DNA of 64,000 nt from Actinocatenispora sp036503555 (GCA_036503555.1 DASXWQ010000082.1:310001-374000), one strand, 5' to 3'. Positions 8,283 through 17,085 are shown, counted from the stretch's first letter. Translations and numbers: made by a program. Notes: generated by a model from the letters alone, not told the origin.

Positions 8283-9902
8283 ATGCTTCCGGACCCCGTC
8301 CGTGCCCCGCGTCCCACCCGCCGTCAGCTGCTGATCGGCGCCGCCGGAGCCGCCGTGCTCGGCGCCACCGCCCTCGCCCGCCCCGCCGGCGCGGCCCCGG
8401 ACCGCGCCGGCATCTCCTGGCCGGCCGGGCAGGTGCTGCCGCACTTCGCCGAACCGCAGATGCTCGACCTGGTCGACCTCACCGACGCCAGCGACGCCGA
8501 CCAGCTGCTCGTCGCCAGCCTCCAGGGCCTGGTCAACCGCACCCGCCCGCGGATCGCGACGCTGCGACCGGCCGACGAGGGCGGCCTGACCTGGTTCCGC
8601 ACCGCCGGCCTGCGGTACCGGACGGCGAGCGACGGCTGGGAGCTGCTGCGCAAGTACCGGTCGGTGGTGCGCGGCGTCGTCGTCACCGACCCGGACCTGC
8701 CCGCGACCCGCAACCTCGCCACCACCATCGCCGGGCTGCGTGACGCCGTCGTCGCCGCACCCGAGCAGCTCGACCGGTTGGCCGGGCTGCCGGTCGTGGC
8801 CGACCTGCGCGGCCGGTTCGCCGACGAGATCGCCGCGTACACCTGGGCGGTGGACACGCTGTGGCCGGACACCGACCACCGGCTGCTGGTCGGCCTCGAC
8901 CCGGAGGCCACGCTGGGCGACCTCCGCGAGTACGCGGTGGCGACGAAGGCGCTGACGCTGTGGATCCACCCGGACGTACCCGAGTCGAGGGCGATCGGCG
9001 ACCGGGTGATGGCCGGCATGGCGCCGGGATCGGCGTTCCTCGGCTGGTGGCCGGCCGGGGTCGGCGGGGAGAGTGACGGTACCGAGCTGACCTCCCGGCA
9101 CGGGCTGATCGTGCTCGCCGCCGACCACTCGCAGAACCTCACCGTCTTCGGCGGAGTACGCGCGCCGGTGTCGGACCGGCAGCGCGCGCTGCCGGTACCC
9201 ACGCTCGACAACCGCGTCTACGTCACGTTCTCGATGACCGAGGGCGACAACCTCCAGTACAACCAACACAAGATGCGGCAGCTGTGGGACGACCCGGCCC
9301 GCGGCTCGGTGCCGATCAACTGGTCGACCAACCCGCTGCTGGTCGACGCGGCGCCGACGTTCCTCAGCCACTACCAGCGCACCGCGAGCCGCAACGACTA
9401 CCTGATGGCGGGGCCGTCCGGCGCCGGCTACGCGTACCCGTCGCCGTGGCCGGACGACGCGCTCGGCGCGTTCACCGGGATGACCGCCCGGTACATGCGG
9501 CGTACCGGGATGGACTCGGCGGTGATCCTCAACCGTGTCGACGGCGCGGACGTACCGATGTCCGACGCCGAGGCCGCACGCTACATCGCCGACGTCCAGC
9601 CGCTGGGGTTGTTCAAGGACTGGACGGACCGGACGGACCTGTCCGTGCTGCACGGCGACACCCCGCAGGCGGTCAGCTACCTGACCAGCAGCGTCGACGA
9701 GGCGAAGACGGCGATCGCCGACTCCGCCGCGGGCTGGTCCGGTGACGCGCCGCTGTTCCTGTCGATCGGGATCCTCTCCTGGAACCTCGGCCCGACCGAC
9801 GTCGCCACGATCGCCGGTTCCCTCGGCGACCCGTACACCGTGGTACGCGGCGACCAGTTCCTCCGCCTCGCCCGGAAGTCCCTGGGCCTGCCGAGCCGCT
9901 GA
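8283..9902 (+). CDS. secreted GxGYxYP-type glycosidase-like protein
   Basis: A 539-residue protein with a Tat signal (TRRQLLIGAAGAAVLG, residues 12-27; cleavage after about 38). Near residue 380 it carries GAGYAYPSPWPDD, the signature that names the GxGYxYP family, a putative glycoside hydrolase family with an N-terminal and a C-terminal conserved domain. The motif MTEGDNLQYNQHKM (about 319) is also typical. The protein is probably folded in the cytoplasm, exported and active on an extracellular carbohydrate. A palindromic LacI-type operator lies upstream and an AGAGGAG ribosome binding site precedes the ATG. A perfect terminator hairpin follows the stop codon. The substrate is unknown. Confidence 0.85.
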   Translation: MLPDPVRAPRPTRRQLLIGAAGAAVLGATALARPAGAAPDRAGISWPAGQVLPHFAEPQMLDLVDLTDASDADQLLVASLQGLVNRTRPRIATLRPADEGGLTWFRTAGLRYRTASDGWELLRKYRSVVRGVVVTDPDLPATRNLATTIAGLRDAVVAAPEQLDRLAGLPVVADLRGRFADEIAAYTWAVDTLWPDTDHRLLVGLDPEATLGDLREYAVATKALTLWIHPDVPESRAIGDRVMAGMAPGSAFLGWWPAGVGGESDGTELTSRHGLIVLAADHSQNLTVFGGVRAPVSDRQRALPVPTLDNRVYVTFSMTEGDNLQYNQHKMRQLWDDPARGSVPINWSTNPLLVDAAPTFLSHYQRTASRNDYLMAGPSGAGYAYPSPWPDDALGAFTGMTARYMRRTGMDSAVILNRVDGADVPMSDAEAARYIADVQPLGLFKDWTDRTDLSVLHGDTPQAVSYLTSSVDEAKTAIADSAAGWSGDAPLFLSIGILSWNLGPTDVATIAGSLGDPYTVVRGDQFLRLARKSLGLPSR

Positions 9903-9906
9903 CCCG

Positions 9907-9942
9907 CCGCGCCGGTGTGGCCATCGGGCCGCACCGGCGCGG
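9907..9942. terminator. bidirectional hairpin terminator
   Basis: Arms 9907-9922 and 9927-9942 pair over 16 bp with a single G.U wobble and close on the tetraloop ATCG. It fills the 43-bp gap between the convergent GxGYxYP and FAD-oxidoreductase genes, so it can end both transcripts. There is no U-tract, as is common in GC-rich actinomycetes. Confidence 0.8.
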
Positions 9943-9945
9943 GGC

Positions 9946-11238
9946 TCACTCCCCCGGCGCGATGTTGTAGTTGCGGCGGAACACGTTGCCCGGATCGTAC
10001 GTGCGCTTCACCGCGGCCAGCCGCTGCCGCGTCGCCGCCGGGTACATGGCCGCGACGTCGGCCGGGCGGTCGGTGCTGGCGAAGTTCGGGTACGCGCCGC
10101 TCACGTACGGATCGATCCGCCGCATCAGCTCGTCCAGCACCGGTTCGCCCTGCGCGACGGCGGCGTCGTCGCCCATCGCCACGGCGACCAGCATCGCCGC
10201 GTACCCGCGGTGCGCGAACGCCGTTGCCTCCGGCGCGACGCGGTCGACGGCGCCGCCGAGCGCACGGACGTTCAGCGCCAGCGTCGGCGCCGTGACCAGC
10301 GCCTCGACCAGCTCCGGGGTGAACTCGCGGACGAACGTGCTGCGGATCGCCATCCGGAAGCCCGGCGGCATGGCCGGCATCTCCGCCAGGATCTCCGGGT
10401 ACGGCACGGGCCGCAGGTCGTCGCCGAGCGCCGGGACCTCGGGCCGGAGCGGGCGTACCGCGGCCTCGGCGGCCGGCTGGTCACCGCCGGCGTAACAGAC
10501 CGACAGCATCGCCGGCCCACCGCCGGGCGCCAGGTTCACCGCGCTGGTCAGCTCGTCCGGCGCGGCCCCGGCGTGCCGGGCCCAGTGCGTGAGGACGTCC
10601 GCCGCCCGGTCCCCCGGGTACGAGACGGTGCCGAAGACGACGTCCGTCACCGGCTGCGCGACCAGCTCGAACGCGGTGACCACGCCGAAGTTCCCGCCGC
10701 CGCCGCGCAGCGCCCAGAACAGGTCGGGGTGCTCGGTGGCGCTGGCCCGCACCGCTGTCCCGTCGGCGAGTACCACGTCGGCGGCGACCAGCGCGTCCAG
10801 CGCGAGTCCGTACCGCCGGGCGAGCCACCCGACCCCGCCGCCCAGCAGCAGCCCGCCGACGCCGACGCTCGCGGTGTCGCCGGAGGTCAACGCCAGCCCG
10901 TACGCGGCGAGCGCCTTCGACACCCGGCCCCACGTGGCGCCGCCGCCGATCCGGACCCGCCGCCGCTCCCGGTCCAGCAGCTCGACCCCGTCCAGGTACG
11001 ACAGGTCGAGCACGAGCCCGCCGTCGTTGGTGGCGAAGCCGGCGGTGTGGTGCCCGCCGCCGCGTACCGACACCGTCATCCCCTCGGTACGCGCGTGGTC
11101 GAGTGCCGCCGCGACGTCGCCCGCGCCGCGGCACCGGACCACCAGCGCCGGCCTGCCGCGGTGCGCGAACGTCCGCCGCAGCTCGTCGTACGCCGCGTCG
11201 CCCGCCGTCACGACCTCGCCGTCCAGCCGCCCGATCAT
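9946..11238 (-). CDS. FAD-linked oxidoreductase (berberine-bridge type)
   Basis: A 430-residue flavoprotein of the PCMH/berberine-bridge family. VRGGGHHTAGF (about 58-68) carries the His that is covalently linked to FAD in this family. The Cys that makes a second link in bicovalent members is absent from SVGVGGLLLGGGVGW (about 122-136). The C-terminal BBE segment RTYDPGNVFRRNYNI is intact. These enzymes oxidise alcohols, sugars or natural-product intermediates and return electrons to O2. The ATG overlaps the stop of the upstream DDN-like gene (ATGA), so both are probably made together. The substrate is unknown; the pairing suggests natural-product or xenobiotic redox chemistry. Confidence 0.88.
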   Translation of the reverse strand: MIGRLDGEVVTAGDAAYDELRRTFAHRGRPALVVRCRGAGDVAAALDHARTEGMTVSVRGGGHHTAGFATNDGGLVLDLSYLDGVELLDRERRRVRIGGGATWGRVSKALAAYGLALTSGDTASVGVGGLLLGGGVGWLARRYGLALDALVAADVVLADGTAVRASATEHPDLFWALRGGGGNFGVVTAFELVAQPVTDVVFGTVSYPGDRAADVLTHWARHAGAAPDELTSAVNLAPGGGPAMLSVCYAGGDQPAAEAAVRPLRPEVPALGDDLRPVPYPEILAEMPAMPPGFRMAIRSTFVREFTPELVEALVTAPTLALNVRALGGAVDRVAPEATAFAHRGYAAMLVAVAMGDDAAVAQGEPVLDELMRRIDPYVSGAYPNFASTDRPADVAAMYPAATRQRLAAVKRTYDPGNVFRRNYNIAPGE

Positions 11239-11750
11239 GCCTGCCTCCCCGTCTCGATCACGACCACCGGTAGTTCCCGTTCGGTGCGGTGCTGGTAGCG
11301 CGCGTAGCCGGGGTACGTCGCGACGATGCGTGGCCACAACTCGGCGCGTTCGGTGCGGGACGCGACCCGCGCCACCATCCGCCGGGTCGACCCGCGAAAC
11401 GTGACGCGGACGGCCGGATCGGCCCGCAGGTTGAGATACCAGGCCGGGTTCCGGTCGTCGCCGCCGAACGACGCGACCAGGACGAGCCGGTCCGCGTCGC
11501 TCACCGGTACGGCCAGCATCGTGGCCCGCTCCGCGCCGGTACGCCGGCCGACGGTGACGAGTTCGGCGACCGGCATGCCCATCGCCCGGCCGAGCAGGCG
11601 GCCTTTCGTGGCCCGGAAGACCCGCCGGTGCAGCCCCGTCGACGCCCGGAACAGGCGGTCCTTGACGGCTCTGCCCCACCCGCCCCGCGGGCGGGTGTTG
11701 TCGTCGGCCCGGGACCTGCCCGGCGCCGCGTGCATCGGTGCTGTGTTCAT
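11235..11750 (-). CDS. DDN-like F420-dependent nitroreductase-family protein
   Basis: A 171-residue protein of the split beta-barrel DDN/FMN-binding family (known from M. tuberculosis Ddn). Visible family markers are the central LVTVGRRTG, DADRLVLVASFGGDDRNPAWYLNL and the C-terminal Tyr/Arg-rich segment. Members bind the deazaflavin F420, or sometimes another cofactor, and reduce quinones or enones near the membrane. The basic N-terminus could associate with the membrane. The ATG at 11750 was chosen; a second ATG lies at 11735. It is the first gene of a two-gene unit with the FAD oxidoreductase, overlapping it by 4 bp. Confidence 0.85.
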   Translation of the reverse strand: MNTAPMHAAPGRSRADDNTRPRGGWGRAVKDRLFRASTGLHRRVFRATKGRLLGRAMGMPVAELVTVGRRTGAERATMLAVPVSDADRLVLVASFGGDDRNPAWYLNLRADPAVRVTFRGSTRRMVARVASRTERAELWPRIVATYPGYARYQHRTERELPVVVIETGRQA

Positions 11751-11917
11751 ACCGTCGATGCTGGTGCGCGGGCGGCGCGTCGTCGTCGGCCCCGGGATGA
11801 CACCTCGTGGTCCCACCGCCGCGACAGCCCGGGCCGCCGACTACCACCAGGGTCGTAGTCCGGACCTCCGTACCAGGGAGGACGCAGCGGCGCGGCCCCT
11901 GGGCTACCGTTCCGGGC

Positions 11918-13057
11918 ATGGGACGAGGGGGTGCCGGCACCGGACGGCTCCGGGAGGCCGGGTTGGTGGCGGGGGTCGCCGCGGCGGCGACGCTCGCGGG
12001 ACTGATCGCGCCGGTCGGCCGCACCCACCTCGACGCCCTGGGATACGCGGTGCCGCTGGTCGGCGCGGTGTCCCTGCTGGCGCGTCGGCGCGCGCCGAAC
12101 GCGGTGGTCGTGGTGACGACGGTCTGCGTCGCCGTCTACTTCGACCTCGACTACCCCGGATACGGCGCGTCCCTGCCGCTGATCGTCGCGCTGTACACGG
12201 CAACCCTGGCCGGGCACCGGCGGATCGCGTTCGTACCGCTGGCCGGGCTGGTGGTCGGCACCGTCACCCGGATGCTGACCGGCAGCCCCGTCCGGGAGAC
12301 GTCGCAGACCGCGTTCCTGCTCGCCGGTTGGTTGGTGGCGGCCGCCGCGATGGGTGCGGGCTACCGCCAGTGGCGGGCGTACGTGCGCCAGCTGGAGAAG
12401 CGCGCCGCCGACGCGGAGCGTAACCGGGAGGCGACCGCACGTCGTCGCGCCGCCGAGGAACGCCTGCACATCGCCCGCGAGCTGCACGACTCGCTGACCC
12501 ACAGCATCTCCGTCATCGCCATGCAGGCCGGCGTCGCCGTACACCTGGCGAACAAGCGGGGCGAGCCGGTGCCGGAGGCGCTGACCGCGATCCAGGCCGC
12601 CAGCCGCGACGCGAACCGGGAGCTGCGCGCCACGCTCGGCGTACTGCGTGCCGAGTCCGACGACCCGGTCAACGGCGTCGACGCGCTGCCCGAGCTGGTC
12701 GCCCGGTCCGCCACCGCCGGCATGCCCGCCACCCTCACCCACACCGGTACGCCCGCGCCAGTGCCGGCCGCCGTCGATCGCGCCGCGTACCGGATCGTGC
12801 AGGAGGCGCTGACCAACGCCGGCCGGCACTCCTGCGCCGCGTCCGCAACCGTCGAGGTACGGCACCTGCCGAGCGCGCTCGTCGTCGAGGTGCGCGACGA
12901 CGGCGGCGCCACACCGGACTCCCCGCCCGTGCCCGGCATCGGGCTGCTCGGCATGCGGGAACGCGTCACCGCGCTCGGCGGCACCCTCGACGCCGCACCC
13001 CTCCCGGAGGGCGGCTTCCGGGTACGCGCCGAGCTGCCGTTGCCGGAGTCGGCGTGA
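11918..13057 (+). CDS. sensor histidine kinase (NarL/DesK type)
   Basis: A 379-residue membrane histidine kinase. The first 145 residues hold four to five membrane helices with almost no extracytoplasmic loop. A coiled linker and a HisKA_3 phosphoacceptor box follow (ERLHIARELHDS, H190). The ATPase domain has EALTNAGRHS as N-box, RDDGG as G1 box and GLLGMRERV as G2 region. The lack of a sensor loop suggests that it reads membrane state or an intramembrane ligand. Its stop overlaps the response regulator start by 4 bp (GTGA). The ATG follows about 100 bp after the divergent DDN gene, leaving room for two promoters. Confidence 0.92.
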   Translation: MGRGGAGTGRLREAGLVAGVAAAATLAGLIAPVGRTHLDALGYAVPLVGAVSLLARRRAPNAVVVVTTVCVAVYFDLDYPGYGASLPLIVALYTATLAGHRRIAFVPLAGLVVGTVTRMLTGSPVRETSQTAFLLAGWLVAAAAMGAGYRQWRAYVRQLEKRAADAERNREATARRRAAEERLHIARELHDSLTHSISVIAMQAGVAVHLANKRGEPVPEALTAIQAASRDANRELRATLGVLRAESDDPVNGVDALPELVARSATAGMPATLTHTGTPAPVPAAVDRAAYRIVQEALTNAGRHSCAASATVEVRHLPSALVVEVRDDGGATPDSPPVPGIGLLGMRERVTALGGTLDAAPLPEGGFRVRAELPLPESA

Positions 13058-13719
13058 TCCGGGTGATGCTGGTCGACGACCAGGCGCTCATCCGCGGCGG
13101 GCTGCGCGCGCTGCTGTCCGCAGAGTCCGACATCGAGGTCGTGGCGGAGGCCGCCGACGGCCGTGCCGGTGTCGCCCTGGCCGCCGAACACGTGCCGGAC
13201 GTCGCGCTGCTGGACGTGCAGATGCCGGTGATGGACGGGATCGAGGCGACCCGCCGGATCGTCGCCGACCCGCGGCTGGCCGACGTGCACGTGGTGATCC
13301 TGACCAACTACGGGCTCGACGAATACGTGTTCACCGCGCTGCGCGCCGGGGCGAGCGGCTTCCTGCTCAAGGACACCGAGCCGGCCGAGCTGATCACCGC
13401 GGTACGGGTCGCGGCCCGCGGCGACGCGCTGCTGTCCCCCGCCGTCACGCGCCGGCTGATCGCCGAGTTCGTGGCGCGGCCGGCGGAGCGGCTGCCGCCG
13501 GCTGGGCTGGACGTGCTCACCAACCGGGAGCGCGAGGTCGTGATGCTCGTGGCCTACGGGCTGAGCAACGACGAGATCGCCGAGCGGATGGTGATCAGCC
13601 CGGCGACCGCCAAGACCCACGTCAGCCGCGCCATGACCAAGCTCGGCGCGCGCGACCGCGCACAGCTCGTCGTCGTCGCGTACCGGACCGGCCTGGTCAC
13701 CGCCGCCCCGCGTCAGTGA
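13054..13719 (+). CDS. NarL/LuxR-type response regulator
   Basis: A 221-residue regulator with a receiver domain (acidic pair in VDDQ at residues 8-9, phosphoacceptor D54 in LLDVQMP, Lys in FLLKD near 105) and a LuxR-type helix-turn-helix at the C-terminus (LTNREREVVMLVAYGLSNDEIA, then SPATAKTHVSRAMTKL). It is translated with the kinase through a GTGA overlap. Targets are unknown; the neighbouring MFS exporter and truncated rifampicin gene are candidates by position only. Its stop codon lies in the first copy of a 15-bp tandem duplication. Confidence 0.93.
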   Translation: MIRVMLVDDQALIRGGLRALLSAESDIEVVAEAADGRAGVALAAEHVPDVALLDVQMPVMDGIEATRRIVADPRLADVHVVILTNYGLDEYVFTALRAGASGFLLKDTEPAELITAVRVAARGDALLSPAVTRRLIAEFVARPAERLPPAGLDVLTNREREVVMLVAYGLSNDEIAERMVISPATAKTHVSRAMTKLGARDRAQLVVVAYRTGLVTAAPRQ

Positions 13720-13739
13720 GCACCGCGTCAGTGAGCACC
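13710..13739. repeat. 15-bp perfect tandem duplication spanning two stop codons
   Basis: GCGTCAGTGAGCACC occurs twice without a gap (13710-13724 and 13725-13739). The first copy contains the stop codon of the response regulator on the plus strand. The second contains the stop codon of the truncated rifampicin phosphotransferase gene on the minus strand. It looks like a replication-slippage or repair footprint next to a deleted gene. Confidence 0.9.
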
Positions 13740-14315
13740 GCCGTCCGGCGGCAGCGGCTCGACGTACCCGTCGGTTCCGTGCACGCGGATCCGCTGCCCG
13801 TCGCGGATCAGCCGGGTGGCGTCCACGACACCGACGACGGCCGGCAGGCCGTACTCCCGCGCGATCACCGCGCCGTGTGTCATCAGCCCGCCGACCTCGG
13901 TCAGGTACGTGTCCTGCTGGCCGGCGAACGACGCGGTCGGCAGGTCCTCCGCCGTCGCGCTGGACCGTACGGCGCAGGCGACGTCCGCGCCGAGCCGGGC
14001 CAGGGCGGCCGTGACCGGCGCCGCGAGGTCGTCGGGAATCGCGATCCCCTCGATGGTGCGGCGGACCTCCGCGCTGAGCGTGCGGATCGCGTCCCGGTCG
14101 TCCGGGTCCACGCGCGACAGCCGGTCGAGCCGATCGCCGACCGCCGGTACGTCCGCCACGATCCGGCGGAACGCGGCGGTCGTCACGCAGAACCCGGCCG
14201 GCACCCGGACGCCGTCGATCCGCGTCAGCTCGCCCAGGTGCGCGCCCTTCCCGCCGGCCAGTGCGACCTGCGTCCGGTCGATCTCGCGCAGACCCACCAC
14301 ATACCGCTCGATCAC
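13728..14315 (-). CDS. internally deleted rifampicin phosphotransferase
   Basis: An intact 195-codon frame that joins the two ends of a rifampicin phosphotransferase (RPH, normally about 860-870 residues). Residues 1-150 are the start of the ATP-grasp domain (QVALAGGKGAHLGEL, then AVRSSATAEDLPTASFAGQQ). Immediately after YLTEV comes GGLMTHGAVIAREYG, the swivelling phosphohistidine domain with its His, ending DGQRIRVHGTDGYVE. The rest of the ATP-grasp domain and the rifamycin-binding domain are missing. RPH inactivates rifamycins by phosphorylation; this version should not bind drug and could at most be a phosphohistidine remnant. The GTG start has a GGGGAGG site. Confidence 0.75.
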   Translation of the reverse strand: MIERYVVGLREIDRTQVALAGGKGAHLGELTRIDGVRVPAGFCVTTAAFRRIVADVPAVGDRLDRLSRVDPDDRDAIRTLSAEVRRTIEGIAIPDDLAAPVTAALARLGADVACAVRSSATAEDLPTASFAGQQDTYLTEVGGLMTHGAVIAREYGLPAVVGVVDATRLIRDGQRIRVHGTDGYVEPLPPDGGAH

Positions 14316-14407
14316 TGCGATGCCTCCCCGGCAGTCCCGGTCGGTCGTACCTGTCGGACGCGTCCTCACATCATCTCGGTGCCGGGGCGTCCGTGCGGGA
14401 GGTCGGG

Positions 14408-15034
14408 TCACTCTCCCCGCGCGTAGACGGTGCCGGACGGGCGCTGCCGGTAGACGGTGCCGACCGGTTCGGCGGCGGCCCGGTGGATCCTCGCGACGCG
14501 GGCCTGGACGATCGCCACGTACCGCACCGTGAACAGCATCGGCAGGGCGAACGCCGCGACGTGGATGACGATCACGACCGCCCGTCCGACGCCGACCGCG
14601 GCGCAGACGGCCGCGGCGCCGGCTCCGAGCGTGAAGGCGGCCGCCCACACCGTCGTGATGATCACGTTGGTACGGATGAACAGCGGCTGGTGCCACGCGT
14701 CGCGCGGCGTGTTCTGCTTGGCGATGCCGAGCGTGAACGGCTGCCCGATGACCAGCGAGAACCACGAGATGAGCGCGAGCCAACCGTTAGCGATCGCCGG
14801 CAGGTACGAGTGGAGAGCGGTGTGGGGCTGCGCGAACGCGAACGCGGTGGCCGCCGAGAAGAACACCACCGAGCCGAACTCGATGATCATCGCGGCCGGC
14901 GGGCGCCGCTTCGACAGGCCCCGGATGGTCACGGCGACCGTGATGACCAGCCCGGCCAGCGCGCCCCACCGCCACTGCGACGACGGCACGACCGCGTACA
15001 CGATCCACGGTGCGAAGGCGAAGAGATACGACAT
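14408..15034 (-). CDS. polytopic membrane protein of unknown function
   Basis: A 208-residue protein with about six membrane helices: PWIVYAVVPSS near 9-19, WGALAGLVITVAVTI at 23-37, MIIEFGSVVFFSAATAFAFA, an IANGWLALISWFSLVIG helix and two more around 120-170. Basic C-terminus. Helices 3-4 contain FSLVIGQPFTL, a motif I associate with conserved actinobacterial membrane proteins without known function. The ATG follows an AAGGAG site and lies downstream of a good TTGACA promoter. The gene is 92 bp upstream of the truncated rifampicin gene on the same strand, so both may be co-transcribed. Confidence 0.8.
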   Translation of the reverse strand: MSYLFAFAPWIVYAVVPSSQWRWGALAGLVITVAVTIRGLSKRRPPAAMIIEFGSVVFFSAATAFAFAQPHTALHSYLPAIANGWLALISWFSLVIGQPFTLGIAKQNTPRDAWHQPLFIRTNVIITTVWAAAFTLGAGAAAVCAAVGVGRAVVIVIHVAAFALPMLFTVRYVAIVQARVARIHRAAAEPVGTVYRQRPSGTVYARGE

Positions 15035-15071
15035 CAGGGGCTCCTTGGTTCATTCCTGAGCGGACATGTCG

Positions 15072-15101
15072 AACCTAGAATATGCAGACCTGACCTGTCA
15101 A
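15072..15101 (-). promoter_or_regulatory. sigma-70 type promoter of the membrane protein gene
   Basis: On the minus strand TTGACA (15101-15096) is followed after 18 bp by TAGGTT (15077-15072). Both match actinobacterial housekeeping promoter elements. The start codon is at 15034, giving a leader of about 30 nt with an AAGGAG site. Confidence 0.6.
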
Positions 15102-15205
15102 CTATGGAATGTGCGACGACGGTCCATGATCTCCGGTACGCCCTGCTCGGCCATCTCCCCGACCGCCGGGCAACCGCGCCACCCGACCTACGGAGGCTGA
15201 CGACC

Positions 15206-16579
15206 GTGCCCGCTACCCCGACCCCGACACCGGGTGGCCGCCTGCTGACGGCGCTGGCCGGGGCACAGCTACTGGTGGCGCTCGACTTCTCCATCATCTA
15301 CGTGGCGCTGCCGGACATCGGCGCGAGCCTTCGCTTCTCCACGGTCGCGCTGCAGTGGATCGTCAGCGCGTACGCGATCTTCTTCGCCGGATTCCTGTTG
15401 CTGGGCGGCCAACTCGCCGACGTCTTCGGCGCCGGCCGGGTGTACCTCGCCGCCCAGGTGCTCTTCGCCGTCTCCTCGACCGGCGCCGCACTCTCGTCGT
15501 CCGCCGCGCCGCTGATCGCCGCACGCGTCGGACAGGGCGTGGCCGCCGCCCTCCTGGTACCCGCGACCCTCGGCCTGCTCAGCTCGGCGTACCCGGCCGG
15601 CCCGCAACGCGACCGGGCCGTCGGCGTGTGGGGTACGACCGGCGCCGTCGGGCTCGCCCTCGGCGTCGCCGCCGGCGGCGGCATCCTCGCGGTGACGTCC
15701 TGGCAGTGGATCTTCTGGATCAACCTCCCCATCGTCGCGGTCTGCCTGCTCGCCGCCGGCAACGCCGTACGCGCCAGCACGCCCGCGGCCCGCGTACCCG
15801 TGTCCGCTGCGGCCACACTCTCGGCGTGCGCCGCGGTCGTGGCGCTCGTCCTCGCCTGCACCGAACTCTCCCGCGCCCGGCCCGCCGTCCCCGTCGTCGC
15901 CGCCGCACTCGTGGTGGCGCTCCTGGCCGGCGCGCTCCTCGTACTCAACCAGCGGAGGCGCAGGCCGCTCGTACCACCGGCACTGCTGCGCGTGCGTACC
16001 CTGCACGCGGCGTGCCTGGCCGCGGCGCTGTACATGGCGAGCTTCGGCGCCGAGTTCTACCTCGTCACCCTGTACCTCCAGGACGTACGGCACTACAGCG
16101 CGCTCGCGGCCGGCATCGCGTTCCTACCCCTGGCCGGCGCCATCACCGTCGGGAACACCGTCGCCGGCCGGCTGGCGGGCCGGTACCCGTTGCGGCGCCT
16201 GCTGTCCGCGGCCTTCCTCACCGGCGCTGCCGGCCTGCTGGTACTCGCCCTGGCGGTCGCCGGGGACGGCGGATACGCGGTGGGCATCCTGCCGGGGCTC
16301 CTGCTGAGCGGCCTGGGCCAAGGAACGGCGTTCACCGGCATGTTCATCACCGGCACCCGCGACCTCCCGCAGGCGAGCAACGCGACGGGAAGTGCCCTGG
16401 TGACCACGGCCCAGTACATCGGCGGCTCCCTCGGCCTGGCGCTGCTGGTCCTGCTCCACGGCGAGCACCCGACCACGTCCGACTTCGTCCGTACGTTCTG
16501 CGTCACCGCGGTCATCGCCGCCGCTGCCGCGCCCTCAGCCCTCCTCCTCATCCGTACCGTCCGACAACCCACCCGGTGA
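15206..16579 (+). CDS. MFS drug-exporter type transporter (DHA2-like)
   Basis: A 457-residue major facilitator protein with 14 likely membrane helices. The first helix carries LDFSIIYVALPDIG, the DHA2 family motif (LDxTIVNVALP). Loop 2-3 has GGQLADVFGAGRV, motif A with its conserved Gly and Asp. Helix 5 has WGTTGAVGLALGVAAGG, the antiporter motif C. It should export a hydrophobic compound in exchange for protons at the cytoplasmic membrane. The GTG start follows GGAGG at 15192-15196. It is divergent from the membrane protein gene; no regulator is directly adjacent. Confidence 0.9.
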   Translation: MPATPTPTPGGRLLTALAGAQLLVALDFSIIYVALPDIGASLRFSTVALQWIVSAYAIFFAGFLLLGGQLADVFGAGRVYLAAQVLFAVSSTGAALSSSAAPLIAARVGQGVAAALLVPATLGLLSSAYPAGPQRDRAVGVWGTTGAVGLALGVAAGGGILAVTSWQWIFWINLPIVAVCLLAAGNAVRASTPAARVPVSAAATLSACAAVVALVLACTELSRARPAVPVVAAALVVALLAGALLVLNQRRRRPLVPPALLRVRTLHAACLAAALYMASFGAEFYLVTLYLQDVRHYSALAAGIAFLPLAGAITVGNTVAGRLAGRYPLRRLLSAAFLTGAAGLLVLALAVAGDGGYAVGILPGLLLSGLGQGTAFTGMFITGTRDLPQASNATGSALVTTAQYIGGSLGLALLVLLHGEHPTTSDFVRTFCVTAVIAAAAAPSALLLIRTVRQPTR

Positions 16580-16682
16580 CGGGGCATCGCCGTCTGGTGC
16601 GAGCGGCTCCGCCACTCGTCCGCGTTGCGACGCGGGCCACGTCGTGTGGCGCCAGGGCAGCTCGCGTACTCGTGGCGTGGTT

Positions 16683-16979
16683 GTGCGTCGGACAGCAGGT
16701 CCCTGAGCAGCGGCGCCAGCCCGTACGGGTAGACGAGCTCGCGGGTCGACCCGAGCTCGTCGAGTGGCCACCATCGGTGGCCGGTGAGTTCCCGACGTTC
16801 GTGCGGGTCCAGCCCACTCGAATCCACCGCATGGCCGGGTACGCGGAGGAGGAAGAAGTCGTCGCGGAACGCACCCGCCACTCCGCCAGGCGACCGGCGT
16901 CGTCCACCACGAGGACCCGAGCCGATCGCCGCGCGTACGGACGGTCCAACACCAGCCGACCTCCCCCGCGGTACCGCAT
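16683..16979 (-). pseudogene. NUDIX hydrolase remnant
   Basis: This stretch fills most of the gene-free interval 16580-17085. One minus-strand frame starts MRYRGGGRLVLDRPYARRSARVL with VVDDAGR, a normal NUDIX N-terminus. About 70 bp later a second frame reads DDFFLLRVPGHAVD, HRWWPLDEL and YPYGLAPLLRDLL, the C-terminal half of NUDIX proteins. The Nudix box itself (GX5EX7REUXEEXGU) is missing and the halves are out of frame, so the gene has lost its catalytic centre through an internal deletion. The surrounding bases show nothing else recognisable. Confidence 0.7.
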
Positions 16980-17085
16980 GGCCACCTGCCATCTTCGACG
17001 ACACGGCCGCGAGGCGGGTGCCGTGCCGCGCGGGCGGGCTGATAGCGTCACCGGAAGACGTACTCATCTGGTGACGGGGTGGCCT

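Noticed and set aside
14261..15205. N-terminal extension of the MFS transporter
   Set aside because: The extra 315 residues are antisense to the membrane protein gene; the GTG at 15206 has a GGAGG site and gives a normal first helix.
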